Of a DNA stretch of 64,000 bases, positions 33,701 to 48,700 are shown in pieces. Position 1 is the first letter of the stretch. Every line of letters starts with the position of its first letter. The stretch is from contig NC_053195.1 of assembly GCF_905163445.1 (NCBI RefSeq), positions 4,020,501 through 4,084,500 of the forward strand, written 5' to 3'. Position numbers and translations under genes: made by a program. The stretch comes from Pararge aegeria. Taxonomy: Eukaryota > Arthropoda > Insecta > Lepidoptera > Nymphalidae. The notes under the pieces are model-generated. The model was not told the DNA's origin, ran no database searches, and worked only from the letters and a program-made list of their open reading frames with translations.

Positions 33701-36700
33701 AAGAGCAACTGCTGAGTTTCTTGCCGGCTTCTTCGGCCTTCCAAACCGGTGGTGGAGTCACTACACACAGACAGACTTGATGTTTCAAAAGTGCTTATTT
33801 TAAGCCTACCTAAAATAAATGAATTTTTGAATTTTTTTGAATTTTGATGGTAAGTGGGAAACCATTTCCAATAAACAGAGACACTTCACAGGGCATGCAA
33901 AGAGTACGTCCTGCAAGACGCCACCCAGTGTCGATCCATTTGACGCGTGAGTGTTAAGCCACATGTTCCTGTAATAACACCGGACCTACGCCCTTCAGAC
34001 CAGAACACAGCATTGTAACAATGCTGCTTAGTGGCAGAAAAAAAGATGTTTCTAGACTATGTCATACCCATCATTATACAAAATTATCCGGCAAAAGTAT
34101 GTTTAATATGGCACTATTATTTATAATAAGCCACCAGCGTCATTGGCGGACAGAAACCTGAATGTTATATCATTTAAACGCAAAATTAAAGAGTTCTTAC
34201 TTAAAAAAGCGATATTATGATGTTAAAGAATATTTATGTGACATTTTATAGGACTTTGACATATATTTGTTAATAGATTTGTTTTATATTATTATTATTT
34301 TTTGATTTAAATACTTGACAAGAATTTAATTGAATACGCATTGTAAAGACATAGTTTTTAAGAAAACAAATTTGCATGCCAATCGATGGCGATCGTAGCA
34401 CGATTATAATATTGTACCCACCAACTATGTTACTCAATCTGCAGTTAAAGAAATTGAAATCGAAATTGAAATACGTACGAGCTCTGTCACAAAAAGCTTT
34501 ACTATAATTAGGTATGTCTTCTCCTAAGAGAGCCTCCCATCTCGTGTACCCAGTAAAGGAATATTATAGGCTGTGGATGAAGAAGCCAATTTGATCCGAA
34601 TTTCCATTAACGTGTTATATAATAACGGCTCAGTAAATACCCAGTTCTCGAATCACTCGTTATGAACGATTAAAATCTCTTCCGTCATAACAGAGCTCCG
34701 ATCTCCTTTGATCTCGGAAATAAATTCATTTCCATGCAAAACCTACCCGAATACTCGATTGTCAGATGATTGTAAGACGAAAACCATTTTTATGGCAGTT
34801 TAATTTCATCCGTCTTTGTGGTCTATGAGGCAACAATAATTTAATTATTGTGCTGAATTTCTATTTTTTACGATTATATTTTACGTATATTACGATTAAA
34901 GGAATTGCTCTTAGAAAATTAATTAAAAGAAGAAAGTTCCCAGTATTTAAAAATATTATGTCCGAGTAATTCAGCCAGTAAAAACCAGCGAATTCTACGC
35001 ATAATATCTTCCTTCCCACCCAGATTCTAAAGCTTCTAACATTAAACAGACATCTTTTCCGCCTTAAAAACTTTACCACCTGTCAACGAAAGTCTCAACC
35101 GGGCACTCAGACAGGCACACATTGGTAAAAATAATTATGAGTTTATTCATATTCACAGAAAATAAATGTGATTGTAATTACACAATTTTCTCTTATTGAA
35201 GACTACAATACTGAAGACTTACAATTTGTAAATCACAGTGAAGGCCAACCAATCAGACTATTCAATGAAAAACATATCACGTCATCTTCCACCAATTATA
35301 TGATTAAAGATGACGCCATAATTGATTGGGACTTTATAGTACCAAATGTTTATAAACACTTGTAGGTATAATTTTCATATATCTTTAGACATTATTAAAT
35401 TTAAAGTAATTCTTCAGTACCATCGTATACCTACGTTCGAAAAGCCATAGCATTTCCTGAGAATAGAATGTTCAATTTGTACTTCACATTTTCCTATTTC
35501 GAGACCTAGTTCATGTCTAGGAATGAAATACATCTCGAAGCAAATCAGGCTGGGAAATATTTGAACGGAAACCGGTATCGGTCGATAGAGGGAAGCAATA
35601 TTGAAGTCACTTAGCTGACCTAGTGGCCACGATTCTTTGAACATTTGTATATTTTACTACAGGCCTGCCTATACTTGACGGCCGATTGGATTCTGAGAGG
35701 CTGTGGGTTCGATTCCCACAACTGGAAAATGTTTGTGTGAAGAAAATTAATGTTTTACTGTGTCTGCGTGTTTATCTGTATATCATAAGTATTTATGTAA
35801 TTCATGAAAAAATATATTCATCAGTCAACCTACTACACATAATACAAGCTACGCTTACTTCGGGGCTAGATGGCGACGTGTGTGTCGTCGTGAGTATGCC
35901 TATATTTTCGCTTAACCTGGCAATCTGATATATTGAGTTTGTTTTTATGTTCTACCATAATGATTTCTAAGTAAATATTTTTTGAAGTTATACTTCTTTT
36001 GGCGCGTTATGGAAAAATGTTGAGAGTAAATTTTTACGATGCGACCGCACACCGCCACAATAAACCGACACCATGAAGTTAGCTATAAGGTTTGACAGTG
36101 TACACTTTCAATTGTCATAGTCTGTGGGCTCATTCCGGTGATTTAATTGACTCAATTGTACAAAAATCTCATGTTTTATTGTTTAGTGAAACTTGGTTGT
36201 CCTATAAGGAGGTCTATTAGTATTCCCAATTTAATTATGTTTATTACATCCACTTCTTTAATTGTGTAGAAATATATTTTTTGTGTAATACACTTTATTT
36301 AACTAAATAATGCATTATAATAAAACTTTCAATGTATATCCCCTTTTTCTATTGTTAGTGTTGTTTTTTCTACAAACTTTTGAAAAGATTTTTATCTTGT
36401 TACGCCAAAGAAGTATAACTTCTAACGCCTGTACATAATTACACACGTTATAAGTACACTCGTTTTTTGTTTTTTTTTTTAATTTTTAATTTTTTTCACA
36501 CCCCCTGGCTTTTTAATACCATAACCACCTTAGACTGCATCATCACTTAGCACCAGGTGGGATTCCTCTAAATGGTAGTGAAATAGAAAAAGCTACAACT
36601 ATGAACGTTTCATAGATCGTTGCGGTCAGCTATTTGAATAACAGATTCAAAATTTCGTTTGATTGATTACAAAACAATGAAGGTTTTGAAAAAACAAAAC

Positions 36701-39700
36701 AGAGAAATATTTCTAAAAACACGGATTTAAATCGACGGGCACTTTGGGATTTGGAGTTTTTGCACAGGATTCTGTATCCGTTTCAGAATTCGGGCTCGTA
36801 TGGGACACAAAACAAGCAAATAAGCACGGATAAACCTTCTACGAGCAGCGAGGCTGGGCTTTTTGCTCTTTTTCAACGTTCTTTATCCATCCCGTGTGTT
36901 CCTATTCACTTTTTTAATCGCATTGGACAAGTCGCATGCTTTTATAAAGTCCAGCGAATTTCTCTCATTGATATAAATCCTTTTTTACAATTACGAAAGA
37001 GTTGTTACTACGCAATTAGTTTTATTTCGTACCCAATTAGTAACCGAATTTTAAATCTATACTTCAGTAATGTGAGATTTTCTACCTACGTTAACTTACT
37101 CGATCACGTGAAAGTTAACTAGGATTTATATGGTATCGAAGAAGCGGTAACCGAAGGTAGAGGGCGCTCTTTTGATACCATACAAATCGGAGTTAACTTT
37201 CACGCGTTCTAATAAGTAAACGTAGCTAGCAAATGACACACTTGGCACTCAGATTGTAAAGAGGTAGGGAAGTTTGCGTGGTTGTAGGGGGTAATCTCTG
37301 GATCTGCTAAGCCAATTTTGAAAATTCTTTCAGTGTAGGATTATCCATTGGTCGAGGAAGGCTATATGTATGGCTATGGCTATTTATATAGGCTATCACG
37401 CTACGACCAATAGAAGCATCGCATCAATGAAGAATGATGCAAACTCGGAAAAAATATTTATTTTAAGAGCTTCCGATGCGTGCGATGCGTAAACGATTAA
37501 AGTTACGGTGTATACAGAATTGTAATACTTTTAAAGTTGGAAAAAAAGGCTACAACATCATATTACGTATACCTTTTAAGGTTGACAAATAGGCGGACGA
37601 AGTCGCGGGGGAACAACGTTAATATATCTATAATAATTCACATTTTTTTTTAATGTGAATTATTAAATAAGTTAGCCCTTGACTTCAATCTAACCGTGGT
37701 AAGTGATAATGCTGTCTAATATGGTAGAGGGCTAACCTTTTAGAGAGTACTTGCATTATATTTAATCCATACCCTTAGGTTTCTACGCTTCATGGTACCG
37801 GATCTAGTTTGACTAGCCTCCCGCCAGACCAGGCCATAGATAATTCAAAAATTATAAATTCCCAAATTGCATCTGCCGAAAATAGAACCCGGGCCGCCAA
37901 CTTTAAACCAAAGTGTTTACCGCTGCGCCAGAAAAGTCGTCAAAATTACATATGTAGTTATGTTTTTTTTAATTCACTTAAGGTACCCCTTTGCAGTCTC
38001 CACTTACAACCACAGCACATCACTGCGAAATGGAGGTCGGCAAGTAAGCAATATGAAAGCGTAAATATAGCGTAGGGATTTTGAACCATTCAGCCTCGTT
38101 CCTTGTCTACTTTATAAATGGAACGTCAGTGCAAAATTTCAGCCAATAGGTTCAATGGCGTAAGTAATTCAGTCAGTAAGTGAGTCACGACTTTTCTAGT
38201 ATTTTGAATACAAACCTATCTACAAACGGAGAACAGCGGTTAGCACTTCGGGCCCTCTAACAGGTCGACCAAGATCTTGCTCGACCCCTAACTCTTAGGA
38301 GTTATATCCGTTCGTTTTAAGCAATTATATATCAGTTGCTTTAACTGTGAGGAATCCATAGTGAGGAAACCGGCATGCCTGAGAGTTGCCTATAGTGTTC
38401 TCAAAGGCATTTTAAGTCTTCCAATCAACACTCGGAACTGGTTTTGGATTGATTATTATGAATAACTGGCTGTGCACTGCCACGCTTCGCTGTGGCACAT
38501 ATTTATTGAATGGTTGAGAAATTAGAAATAAAAATACATTACATATAAGTTTAATTACTATATCCTACTTACGTATGTATTCAATCCATCTGTGATCGGT
38601 TGATACTTTGCTAATCGAAGGTATTTGTTTAAAACTATATGGATATTTTTTAGCAATTGGTTATCAATTAATTGTTTATCAATTAATTTGGTTGCTTGGA
38701 AGCATCCGGCTCCGCTTTCAGCTCTCACAAGATAGAAAAATGAATGTTAAAATGCAAAATGTAAATTGTTGATGTTGGAAAAGAGCAACTGCTGAGTTTC
38801 TTGCCGGCTTCTTCTCGGTAGAATCTGCCTTCCGAACCGGTGGTAGAATCACTACAAACAGACAGACTTGACGTTTCAAAAGTGCTTATATTAGGCCTAC
38901 TTGAAATAAATGAATTTTGAATTTGAATTTGAATTTAATCTGTAGATTACGGATAGATTGAAAACAGAAAATGGGCATTGGTTGTTTAATAAGAAAGAGA
39001 AATTAAGAAACTTGTTAATCGATTAACAGGCTGAAGTTCTCCGAGTGGAAGCTACTCTAGTAATTCAATCAAACGGAATCGAGTCCGTTGCGCAATAAAA
39101 TTACTAATTAAACGTCGTATCCTCGACCGCTGATAAGTTTGTAACTTTAGATCTTCTCTATTACGTAAACAATATCAATTTCTTTGCAATATTTTAGCTT
39201 TAATAATAATAATTATTTGCTAGAATTGTGGGTCACAATAAGTTGTTTTATAATAATTAAAATACACTCCTACACAATCTGTTGTCAACGAATAAGACTC
39301 AAACTCAATCATAAAAGAAAAATAAAAAATAAATGATGAAATTAAATAAGGAAATAATGAGTATAGTCAAAGATTTCTAGTCAAATTTTAGATCAAATTT
39401 TCATTTAAATATTCGTTAACACTGTAGTAAGTTTTGTCGTGAAGTATAAGAAAAGAGTTAAACAAGAGTTTATTATAACATGGCTCTGTCTTTCAGTCAA
39501 GGGAATAAAAAGGAATAAAAAGTGCGGTCTGTCCCCTTGCTCCCGACGACGATGTGTTCCCACATCAAAATATTGTTTTTCGGTCTGTCCCCCGGCTTCT
39601 ATACTCAAATAGGACCATAGATGTCACTTTTAAGGTGCCAAAAAATGTGTACCTACATGATTGTGATATCATGGCTATAACAACATTCGTAAAACTAAAG

Positions 39701-42700
39701 CTACGAGGGTTCAAAACGGTCTAAGAAGGAGTATTCAACAAGCTTTGCCGGGCTGTCTTCTTGTTATCAATTAACATCTCAAATCGCCACTTAGAACTAT
39801 TTAAAAAGCAACCTGGTTAGAGCAATCATTCATAACCAAGCTTTTTTTTATCATTTAGGTAGGTAATTCAACACTAGAATAGGAATTTTCGATTACTAAA
39901 CTAAAACTATAAAAAACTGAGTAACTAACTATAAAAATAAAATCAAAACGATTTTCGAAATAAGCAACAAACAGAAATGGCATAGAAGTTTGTCATTTTC
40001 ACACGATAAGGATAAAGACAATTGATTACTGGAGATGTTTTGAAGGAAAATTATTATAAAAAAATTCCTTTCTAGTCGGTTAAATTCTGATTCGGTTAAG
40101 ATGCTTTTTATAAAATATCGTTGATTATAGTTATTATATAAAGATAGTTAAAGATTAATTCCAACCACAGCGCATTTTTATGTGCAGGATTAGTGAGTAT
40201 TTTGAATTATAGCATTGATTACACGAAATTTACGTAATACAGGGGCCGAAATGTAAAGCCTTGAGTCGACAGATCCTTATCGTTTACGCGTTTAAGCCTT
40301 AAAGCTTAGTAAAACTTTGATTGAGTGACTTGTTTAATAAAGATTAAGAATTGGTTAAAATATATAATTTAAGAATTTTAGGACGCTATTGTTTGCTTAA
40401 TTAAGACTGCGAATATTCTATGTTTGCTATTACTGACCATGTCAAAATATAGTATCTATCATCTTCATCGTCATCATATAAATCCAACACCGGCCCACTA
40501 CAGGGCACGGGTCTCCTCCCACTATGAGAAGGGTTAAAGCCGTAGTCCACCACGCTGGCACAGTGCGGATTGGTGGAAATCACACGCCTTCAAGAACATA
40601 ATGGAGAACTCTCGGGTATGCAGGTTTCCTCACGATGTTTTCCTTCACCGTTGAAGCAAGTGATATTTTAATTACTTAAAACCTACATAAGTCAGAAAAG
40701 GTAAACCTGCGTGCTGGGATTCGAACTAGGCCCCCCCGAAAGCGAGCCCAAGTCCTTACCACTGGGCCTTCGCCGCTTCATAGTATTATAATATATATTG
40801 TTGCGTAACTAATGCGTGATAGAAGACTCTTGGTAAGGCTTCGGCTTGCTTTTCGGGGGCTCGAGTTCGATCCCCGGCACGGACGTCTAACTTTTAGGAG
40901 TTACGTGCGTTTTTAATTTAAGCAATTAAATATCACCTGCTTTAACGGGGAAGGAAATAATCTTGAGGAAACCTGCATGCCTAAGAATTCGCCATAATGT
41001 TCCCAAAAGCGTTTGAAGTCTGCCAATCCTCACTTTGCCAGCGTGGTGGACTTTTGACCGTTATTGGGTTGATGATGATGATATATAGTAAGATGATATT
41101 TAAATATTAAATATTGGTGTATTTTAATTTTAATATTAAAATATATTTATTTATGTAGGTTTATTTTATAGGTACACTTTGTGCACCATCAACTGTCCGT
41201 TTTACTTTTAGCTTCTTACGCTTAGGTTGCCTGTAAAATATCACTTTAACAGAGAAGGCCGACTTTGTACGCTAACAGTTAACACTATGTAATTTTGACG
41301 TTGTTTTTCTTTGTATGGTTTCTTTGTGTTTTGTTGCAATAAAGTGTATCTATCTATCTACCTAGTGTTTAGTTACTTCCCCTTCATTTCGTTGGATGGT
41401 ACCCAGTTCGATTCTTGGCACGCACGGCTAACTTTTCGGAGTTATGTGCGTTTTAAGCAATTAAATATCACTAGCTTTAACATAAAAGGAAAGCATCGGA
41501 TGTACACCTGCCTGAAAGTAGTTTATTTTGTTCTTAAAGGCTGAACTACTCATCCACAGCGTGATGGACTGCGGTCTAAACCTGTTTCATCCTGTGAGAA
41601 CACCCGTTCCCCCTTTTGTGGCTTTATAATGATGGTAATAATCCGAGCTATCAAATTAGTCCAATAATACAAGACTTAATAATATTCAAAAGGTTTCTTT
41701 CCTAAATTCGGCCAATTTCAAGCTCACTGCAAGCAAAAAAATATCAAATGAACGTACTCCTATTTCTGGGATCCTAATTTATTAGGCTCTCGGGAGGCTG
41801 TGTAAAATAAAACCGTACCAACATACACTGCTAGTGTAAATCAATTTGGTACTTTAATTAAGATCTTTAGGTATGGCTAGGTTTAAAATAGCTTATTAAG
41901 CTTTTTTAACTCTCTTTTAGGGAGAGAGAGCTCTTTCAGGATTCTGTATTACTAACCCTCCGCTGTCAGTTTGTTCGTATGCCTGGCAGTAGGCTGTATG
42001 TCATAAACCGTATTAAATACAGAGTTGAAACTTTCACAGTGTATAGCCACTAAAAATAATAAAAATACCTCAAACTTTTCACCGCATGTGGGCGTAGTAG
42101 TTTTTTTTTAAATTATTATTATCTACAAACTCAATGACGTAAATGAAATTTAAAACAAAATACTTTCAACATTTCGCGCCATTCTCGACGTAAAGCAACA
42201 CAATAGCCAATTTTCATAATAGACATACTAAAGAATAATTATTTTTCTTAGTTTTTTATTAATTGTAATTAAACGACAACGTATTACCGAGAGATTTTTA
42301 ATAAAGTTCAAGCTTAAAATGAAACAATACAAGAAACGTTTTTAAATGGTATTGTTGATCGATCTTTTACCCCGGTAGACTTTACTCCCTGGCACTGCGG
42401 TCTTAAAGTTGGAGATCCTGGGTTCGATTCCCGGCCGGGACATATTTGCAAATTTATAACTTCTGACTTTTATCCGTTCCTGTCTGGATGGACGTCTCGG
42501 CTGTGACCACAATACCGTACGGACGTGCCGCTAAACGAAGGAGCGTTCCAGTACGAAACCTACCCCTAGTATGGCAGTCAACATATCAATCCACTACCGG
42601 CCCACTACAGTGCACATGTCTTCTACAACAGAGGGGGTTAAGGCCGTAGTCCACCACGCTGGCCCAGTGCGGATTGGTGGACTTCACACTTTGAGAACAT

Positions 42701-45700
42701 TATGGAGAACTCTCAGGTATGCAGGTTTCCTCGTGATGTTTTCCTTCAAGTCTTGTACATACAAAATTTTTTAGTGTTTCATATTTCACCGATTCGAATA
42801 CGCACTTGATTTTATCGCCAAGTTATTGGACTAATTATGCATACTAATAAAAACAACTGGGTAAACGATTTCGTTTCGCGTATTCAATCGTTTGATAATA
42901 ATTGTAATGTAACTTTTTACTTTGTTGATTGATTTGGACCAAAGCATTCATTGGATTGTTATTCCCCCGATCCAGTTTACGGCGGAAAGATCTAAGGGTT
43001 TAGCAGCGAAATCCTTTAAGGCCGAAATATCACTCGGAATATTTATCAGTACACTTTCGCAAATAGGCAATTTGCATTTGAATACCGTGCCTTTTAGAGT
43101 CGTTGGATTAGAAGAAATATTGATTCGAGAAAATGCTCGCTCGCTGTACATTATACCGATTTGAACACCTTCTATTAGCGACTAGATGTTACCCGCGTTC
43201 TTCTTAAACTTTTATAATCCTGTGAGGATCTTTTGTTTTGCTGGGATAGAAAGTCGCCTATGTATATACGACCTTTCAACTAACTTTATGCCAAAACACA
43301 GGTGGATTGGTATATAAGTTAGGGCGTAAAGGAATGACAAAGAAACAAACACACATTCGCAGGGGCAGAAATCTTTAGTAGGGATATTCAAATTATTTTA
43401 GAATCTCTTTGGCATTCTGAGTCTTTCTAAATTGATCCGAGCTAGTCAAAAGCAAATGAATACCAAAGTAGCTGAACCCCTGTGACGATCTCCGTGGCGT
43501 AATGGTGAGTGTTGTGAATTTAAGTAGTAAACACTTTACAATGAATAATTGTAAAGTCAACATCTCCTGAGGATGCTCCGGTTTCGGAGCGAAACGTGCG
43601 TAGAGGGTATATTGCCGAGAATCTGTTTGGTCTGGAGTATAAGGATTGAAGAAATTATAAATTACACCATACAGATTCTCCTGCTGTCCGCGGAGTATAG
43701 CAAATTAATTTTCATAATATTTTATGGATTTCCGCAAAGTAACGCCTGCTTCTATCCAATATGCAACTAACATTTGTAATATTTCGTATTTACCTTTCTT
43801 TATTTCTGTAAACCGGTTGGTGCCATAATAAATACATAAATATATAAATAAATACTTACAGCACTGAATAGTTTGGAGTAGAAGAAGCATATGAGAAGCA
43901 TTGGGATGACGTAGCTCCATATAAATATGCACATGACGAACAGTTTAGTGTCCGTGTCATCCGTGAAGTAGTCGAAGGAGCAGGTCGTGAGGAACCCCTC
44001 TGTAAAAAAGAATTAACATATTATACTCTGCTATACCTGTCGTTACAGCCATTTTTAAACGACTTCAAATATGGAGGAGATTCAGCCATTTTTAAACGAC
44101 TTCAAATATGGAGGAGATTTGAAAGTAATAAAAAAAATTTAGACTAACATTTTCGTGTTTAATCAACATTTCTTAAATATAGTTTAACAGACATATCGAC
44201 AAATCCAACAATATTATAGTGGTATCCCGTTGAACTATATTTAAGAAAATAATATTTATTTTGGTTCGAAACGGGTTTGTTCCGAAATGAAAATGATGAA
44301 ATCATTTAAACTTCATATAGATCTGATGAATAGTTTTATATTATATTAACCAAAAACAATATATATTAGCCTTAGCTTAAATAAAAAAAAAACCGTAATT
44401 TTCAGCATACCTTTCATTTGTAAGCATACCTTTATAAAAAAAAAAAACATTATTTGCTTTTAGACTGAGATCGTAAAATAGGCTTAACAAAAATATCCTC
44501 ATTAAAGCTCAAAGATTATTAGTCATGTAGTTTAAACATATTCAATTGCGCATGAAATGAACAGTTCTTTTTAAGACGGCGGCCATAATGTTCTTTCAAC
44601 GGATGAGCATAATTTTTTGCGCAATTGGCGTTCTTAATAAGCCGTTAATCTTGGTTTACATACGCCCGGCCACGTAATTCTTTAATGCTGTTCGTATTTT
44701 CAATGGATATTTATTTTCTCAAGCTCGTAATATACTTTGTTAAGAACTCAACTATACGTTAACTCAATTCGATTTGTATTTTACCATTGAAAAGGAATGT
44801 ATCGGTTACAACATAATAATAATAAATGTTTATAATTCAGGCCAAATACCCATATGACGAAAATAAAACAAAAATTACTAAAATAAATAAATAAATATAC
44901 TACGTCAATATACACATCGACATATATTATTAATCTAATCAATTTAAGTGATAAGGCCGCCTTTGCACCCTAACACTATATACTGTCTTTGTTTTTTTTT
45001 GTATTGATGCCTTGTGTTTAGGTCACAGAATTAAGATTATACGGAATCAGTGTACACGATTAATATTGAAGCATCAAAAACCACTCCAGTTTACGAGTGT
45101 TTCTCGGTTAGACATTTCATTCATTTAGCAGTCGACAGTCATTATTTTACCCCTAATTTTCTGCACTTTTACTATAAAATGATTAAAAAGGGGAAAAGTT
45201 TGTGATCTAGCAACATTCTTCGCATGTTAAGTGTTCGTGGCATCTTCTCTGTTTTAGGAGACAATGCACTGTATACAGTAATGTCTGAATGAGGATTCTG
45301 CGTGTTCTTAATTCTGTGGTTTTGGTACAGTAAAGTTATATGCTAAGTATTCATTTTTGTTGATTATGTTACAATAGAAGTTATTAAGATTAAATTGCAA
45401 AGAACATGCCCGCGTTGTATGGTGAAAAGAATGCTGGCTGCATTTGCGCTGAACAGCCAGGCTGATTCTTTGCGCAAAAATTAGTAAGTCCTTCTGTCAC
45501 CAGATGAGGTAATCAACCGCGGTATAAATTATTGGTTTTTTGCAAAACTCCATGGCCCCAGGGTCTCCATGACTTACGTCTTATACCGCTTTCAGCCATC
45601 TTTGCGGAATCTCAGTTTTATCTATATAAGTATAGATAAAAGTAAATGATATCAAATAGAAAACGAATTCTCGAAATAGGAAAATGTTATCAAGAGCAAA

Positions 45701-48700
45701 GGACTCTTCATATTCAAAATTTAAAGCGATACCGACGGAATATTTGTGATAAGTAAAGAAGGAATACTGGGGGTGATATTAATTTTAGATTACGGACCGG
45801 GGCGAGCTATTCCTGACATCAATCGGTAAACGTTACCTACATCAGAGTTGTCATTTCGAATTTAAATCATAATATTATTATATTTACAGAATATTACATT
45901 ATTGTAATTTTGTAACAATAGCTTTCAGCCTTCATGCAATAAATTTCGGCTAGCTGATGTGCTGAAATTATAAGTTTGTAAACTTTATCGAAATTGTCAG
46001 GTTAAAAAAACCAACAAACACTGTTGGTTTTTTGTTTGTTTGTCTTTCCTTTACGCTCTGATTGTCGAACTTGATGTTTGACATAGATTTAGTCGTGAGT
46101 ATCATAAACTACTTTTGGTCCTGGAATATCCTCAAGTTCCTATGGGTGTTTTCTACGGTTCACGTTTACGTGTCCAAATTTTACGTGTCTTGGCGTTTAA
46201 TTGAAAGACACACAATATTTTTACACAATCTTCCTTAAATAGTGCACTGTTCTGCGTTGATCGTCGGAGTCTTATTCCTCCGGGCAATTTTATTCAAATT
46301 AATTTTTATTACTAGAAACTGAAAGTTAATAAAAATAATGTGGCGGTAAGTACAGCCAAGAAAAATAAATAATAAATATGCTACGACAATACACACATCG
46401 CCATCTAGCCCCAAAATAAGCGTAGCTTGAGTTATGGGTACTAAGATGACATAAACTTAACAATATACATATAAATACCCAGACACTGAAAAACATTCAT
46501 GTTCATCACACAAACATTTTCCAGTTGTGGTTATCGAACTCACGGCCTTGGATTTAGAAAGCAGGGTCGCTGTCCACTGTGCCAAATTTACTTTGAAAAT
46601 AACTGGAAGCTCTTACCCGGCACGTATTTCCCCCAGATCCTGAAGGCGGGCAGGAACGTGAAGGGCAACGCCCACAGCCATGTGAACAGTATTAGCAGAG
46701 ATGCTTGTACTCGAGACAGTCTTCCATCTAGTGGGCTTGATATCGTCCTGTGTGCAAACGTTTGATACTATAGCAACGAGTCTGATATTTTCCAATACAG
46801 GAGGTGTGTGGAGTCCACCAATCCACACTGTTCTAGCGTGCGGCCTTAAACCCTTCTCATCTCATCGTGGAAGGAGACCTGTTCTCTTAAGTGGGCCGGT
46901 AATGGGTTGATATGACGATTATTATGAGGCCGTGGTCTACCACGCTGGAACAGTTAACGTCTCACTGCAGCGCACAGGCCTCGTCTCTCATAGGTTTGGT
47001 TTTAGAGCATAAACCCACACATTCATCCCCATACCCACAACCGGAAAGGTTGTGGAAAACGAACCCACGGTCTTCGCCTCAGAAAGCAGGGTCGCTGCCC
47101 ACTGCGCCAATCGACCGTCAATAAAATAGGAAATATTTATACTATAATTTGGTCCAACCCGGGATGTTCGAATTCCGGACCTCGAGATCCGTAGTTGAAA
47201 ATGCTAAACGCTAGAACAACGAGGCAGAAGAAAAAAAAACAGTACTTACTTATATCTATCATAAGCGATGATGACGTTTGTAATGGCTCCTCCAATGCCA
47301 GACAACGAGCCCAGCACTGCGTATATATCGCATCCAAGCTGGTAGCCCACCAGCCTCTGATGGAAGGAGTTGATGACGAGCAGCGGCATTTCAAGCATCA
47401 TCATCAGATCGAATATAGCTAGGTTGATAACGAACATGTTACTGGCGCTGCGTAAAGATTTTGATCTGAAAAAAGAATAAAGTATTTGAAAATCGAAAAT
47501 AGTTTTTTTTTAATCTCACGACGAAAATAACATCACCTCCTCTTGATATATCATAATAAAAAAATCGTCATGATCGTTGAAATGTCGGTTGGTGGAAATG
47601 GTTTTGTTGTTTATCTTGCACTTAAATTTTATAATTCACGTAGCCAATTTAAATAGGTAATTAAAAAACAAGTGTTTTTTAACAATATTTTTTAAATAAT
47701 ACACAGATAATACAATTGTTTTTTTTTTTGCTTACAATTACAAAAAAGCATGTCGAACTCTTGCTCTGTGGCAAACAGAAAAAAACAAATCTATTCCACG
47801 GTAACACGGTAAATTCTAATAAATGCTATTCCGGAGTTTAATCTACCTCTGTGTATAATTTCAACCAGTAGCGTTTATGTTATTGAGAAACAAACTTCCA
47901 ATCATAGTTAGCAGTAATAATATTAAGTGAAATAATGGAAACACTTTGAACTCATTTTGAATGGCTATAATAGGAAGTTAAGTAAGTTTTACACAATTTA
48001 GATCCGCCATTTTTCTACGGTATGAAGTCAAAGTCCTACTCACTGGGCTATCGCAGTTTTAATTTTAAAATTACTGATAACAATTAGAGAGAAAATATTG
48101 CATAACTAATCACTAGCTACGTAACGTTTCTTAGACCAAGCAAGACCCTAATTGTTATATAAAAGCAAAGTATAGAAAATGTTCATAAAACTTCTAATTA
48201 AATAACTTTACTTGGAGTTTCACATAATTTGTATGTAGGTCGGTTTATGTAAGCATTTCCATGATACAGTTTCAAAGAGATTCTTAGTGAGTTGCAAAGT
48301 AATATTCAATATTTTAAAAATGAACAGGGTAAAATTGAGTTGTTTTAAACCTAGACGAACAATATGCAGCTTGCATAATGCTTTGTGAAGCGCTACGGAA
48401 TTTTATGCAGTTTTCATTCCGGTATCTTAACAATATTTCAAATGAATGTATATAATAATAATGAAAATATCTTAGTTGTAAAATGTAATTATTCTTTTTT
48501 TTACATATTGTTGTGTTTAAAAAAAAATAACCTTCCTAGGAAGATTTTATTACAGAGACAGGTGTGTAGGAACCATAATATATTTATATAAGTAATGAAT
48601 CTATTAGAGATCGAAGCAGTTCGAACTAATCTTGATAATTTAAGATCACATTGACACTATTTACAGCTGTTGCCCGAGATTTTCCTCACGTTTTAATTTG

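Noticed and set aside
35168..35365. Nested plus-strand gene in opsin intron 5
   Set aside because: It is only 65 codons with an acceptor-like start and no partner exon, so it is kept only as a point to test.
36751..37122. 123-codon plus-strand frame in opsin intron 5
   Set aside because: Composition resembles translated AT-rich DNA, it runs into a fold-back element, and there are no recognisable motifs.
42922..43164. Opposed 80- and 67-codon frames in opsin intron 5
   Set aside because: They overlap on both strands and have no domain or splice support.
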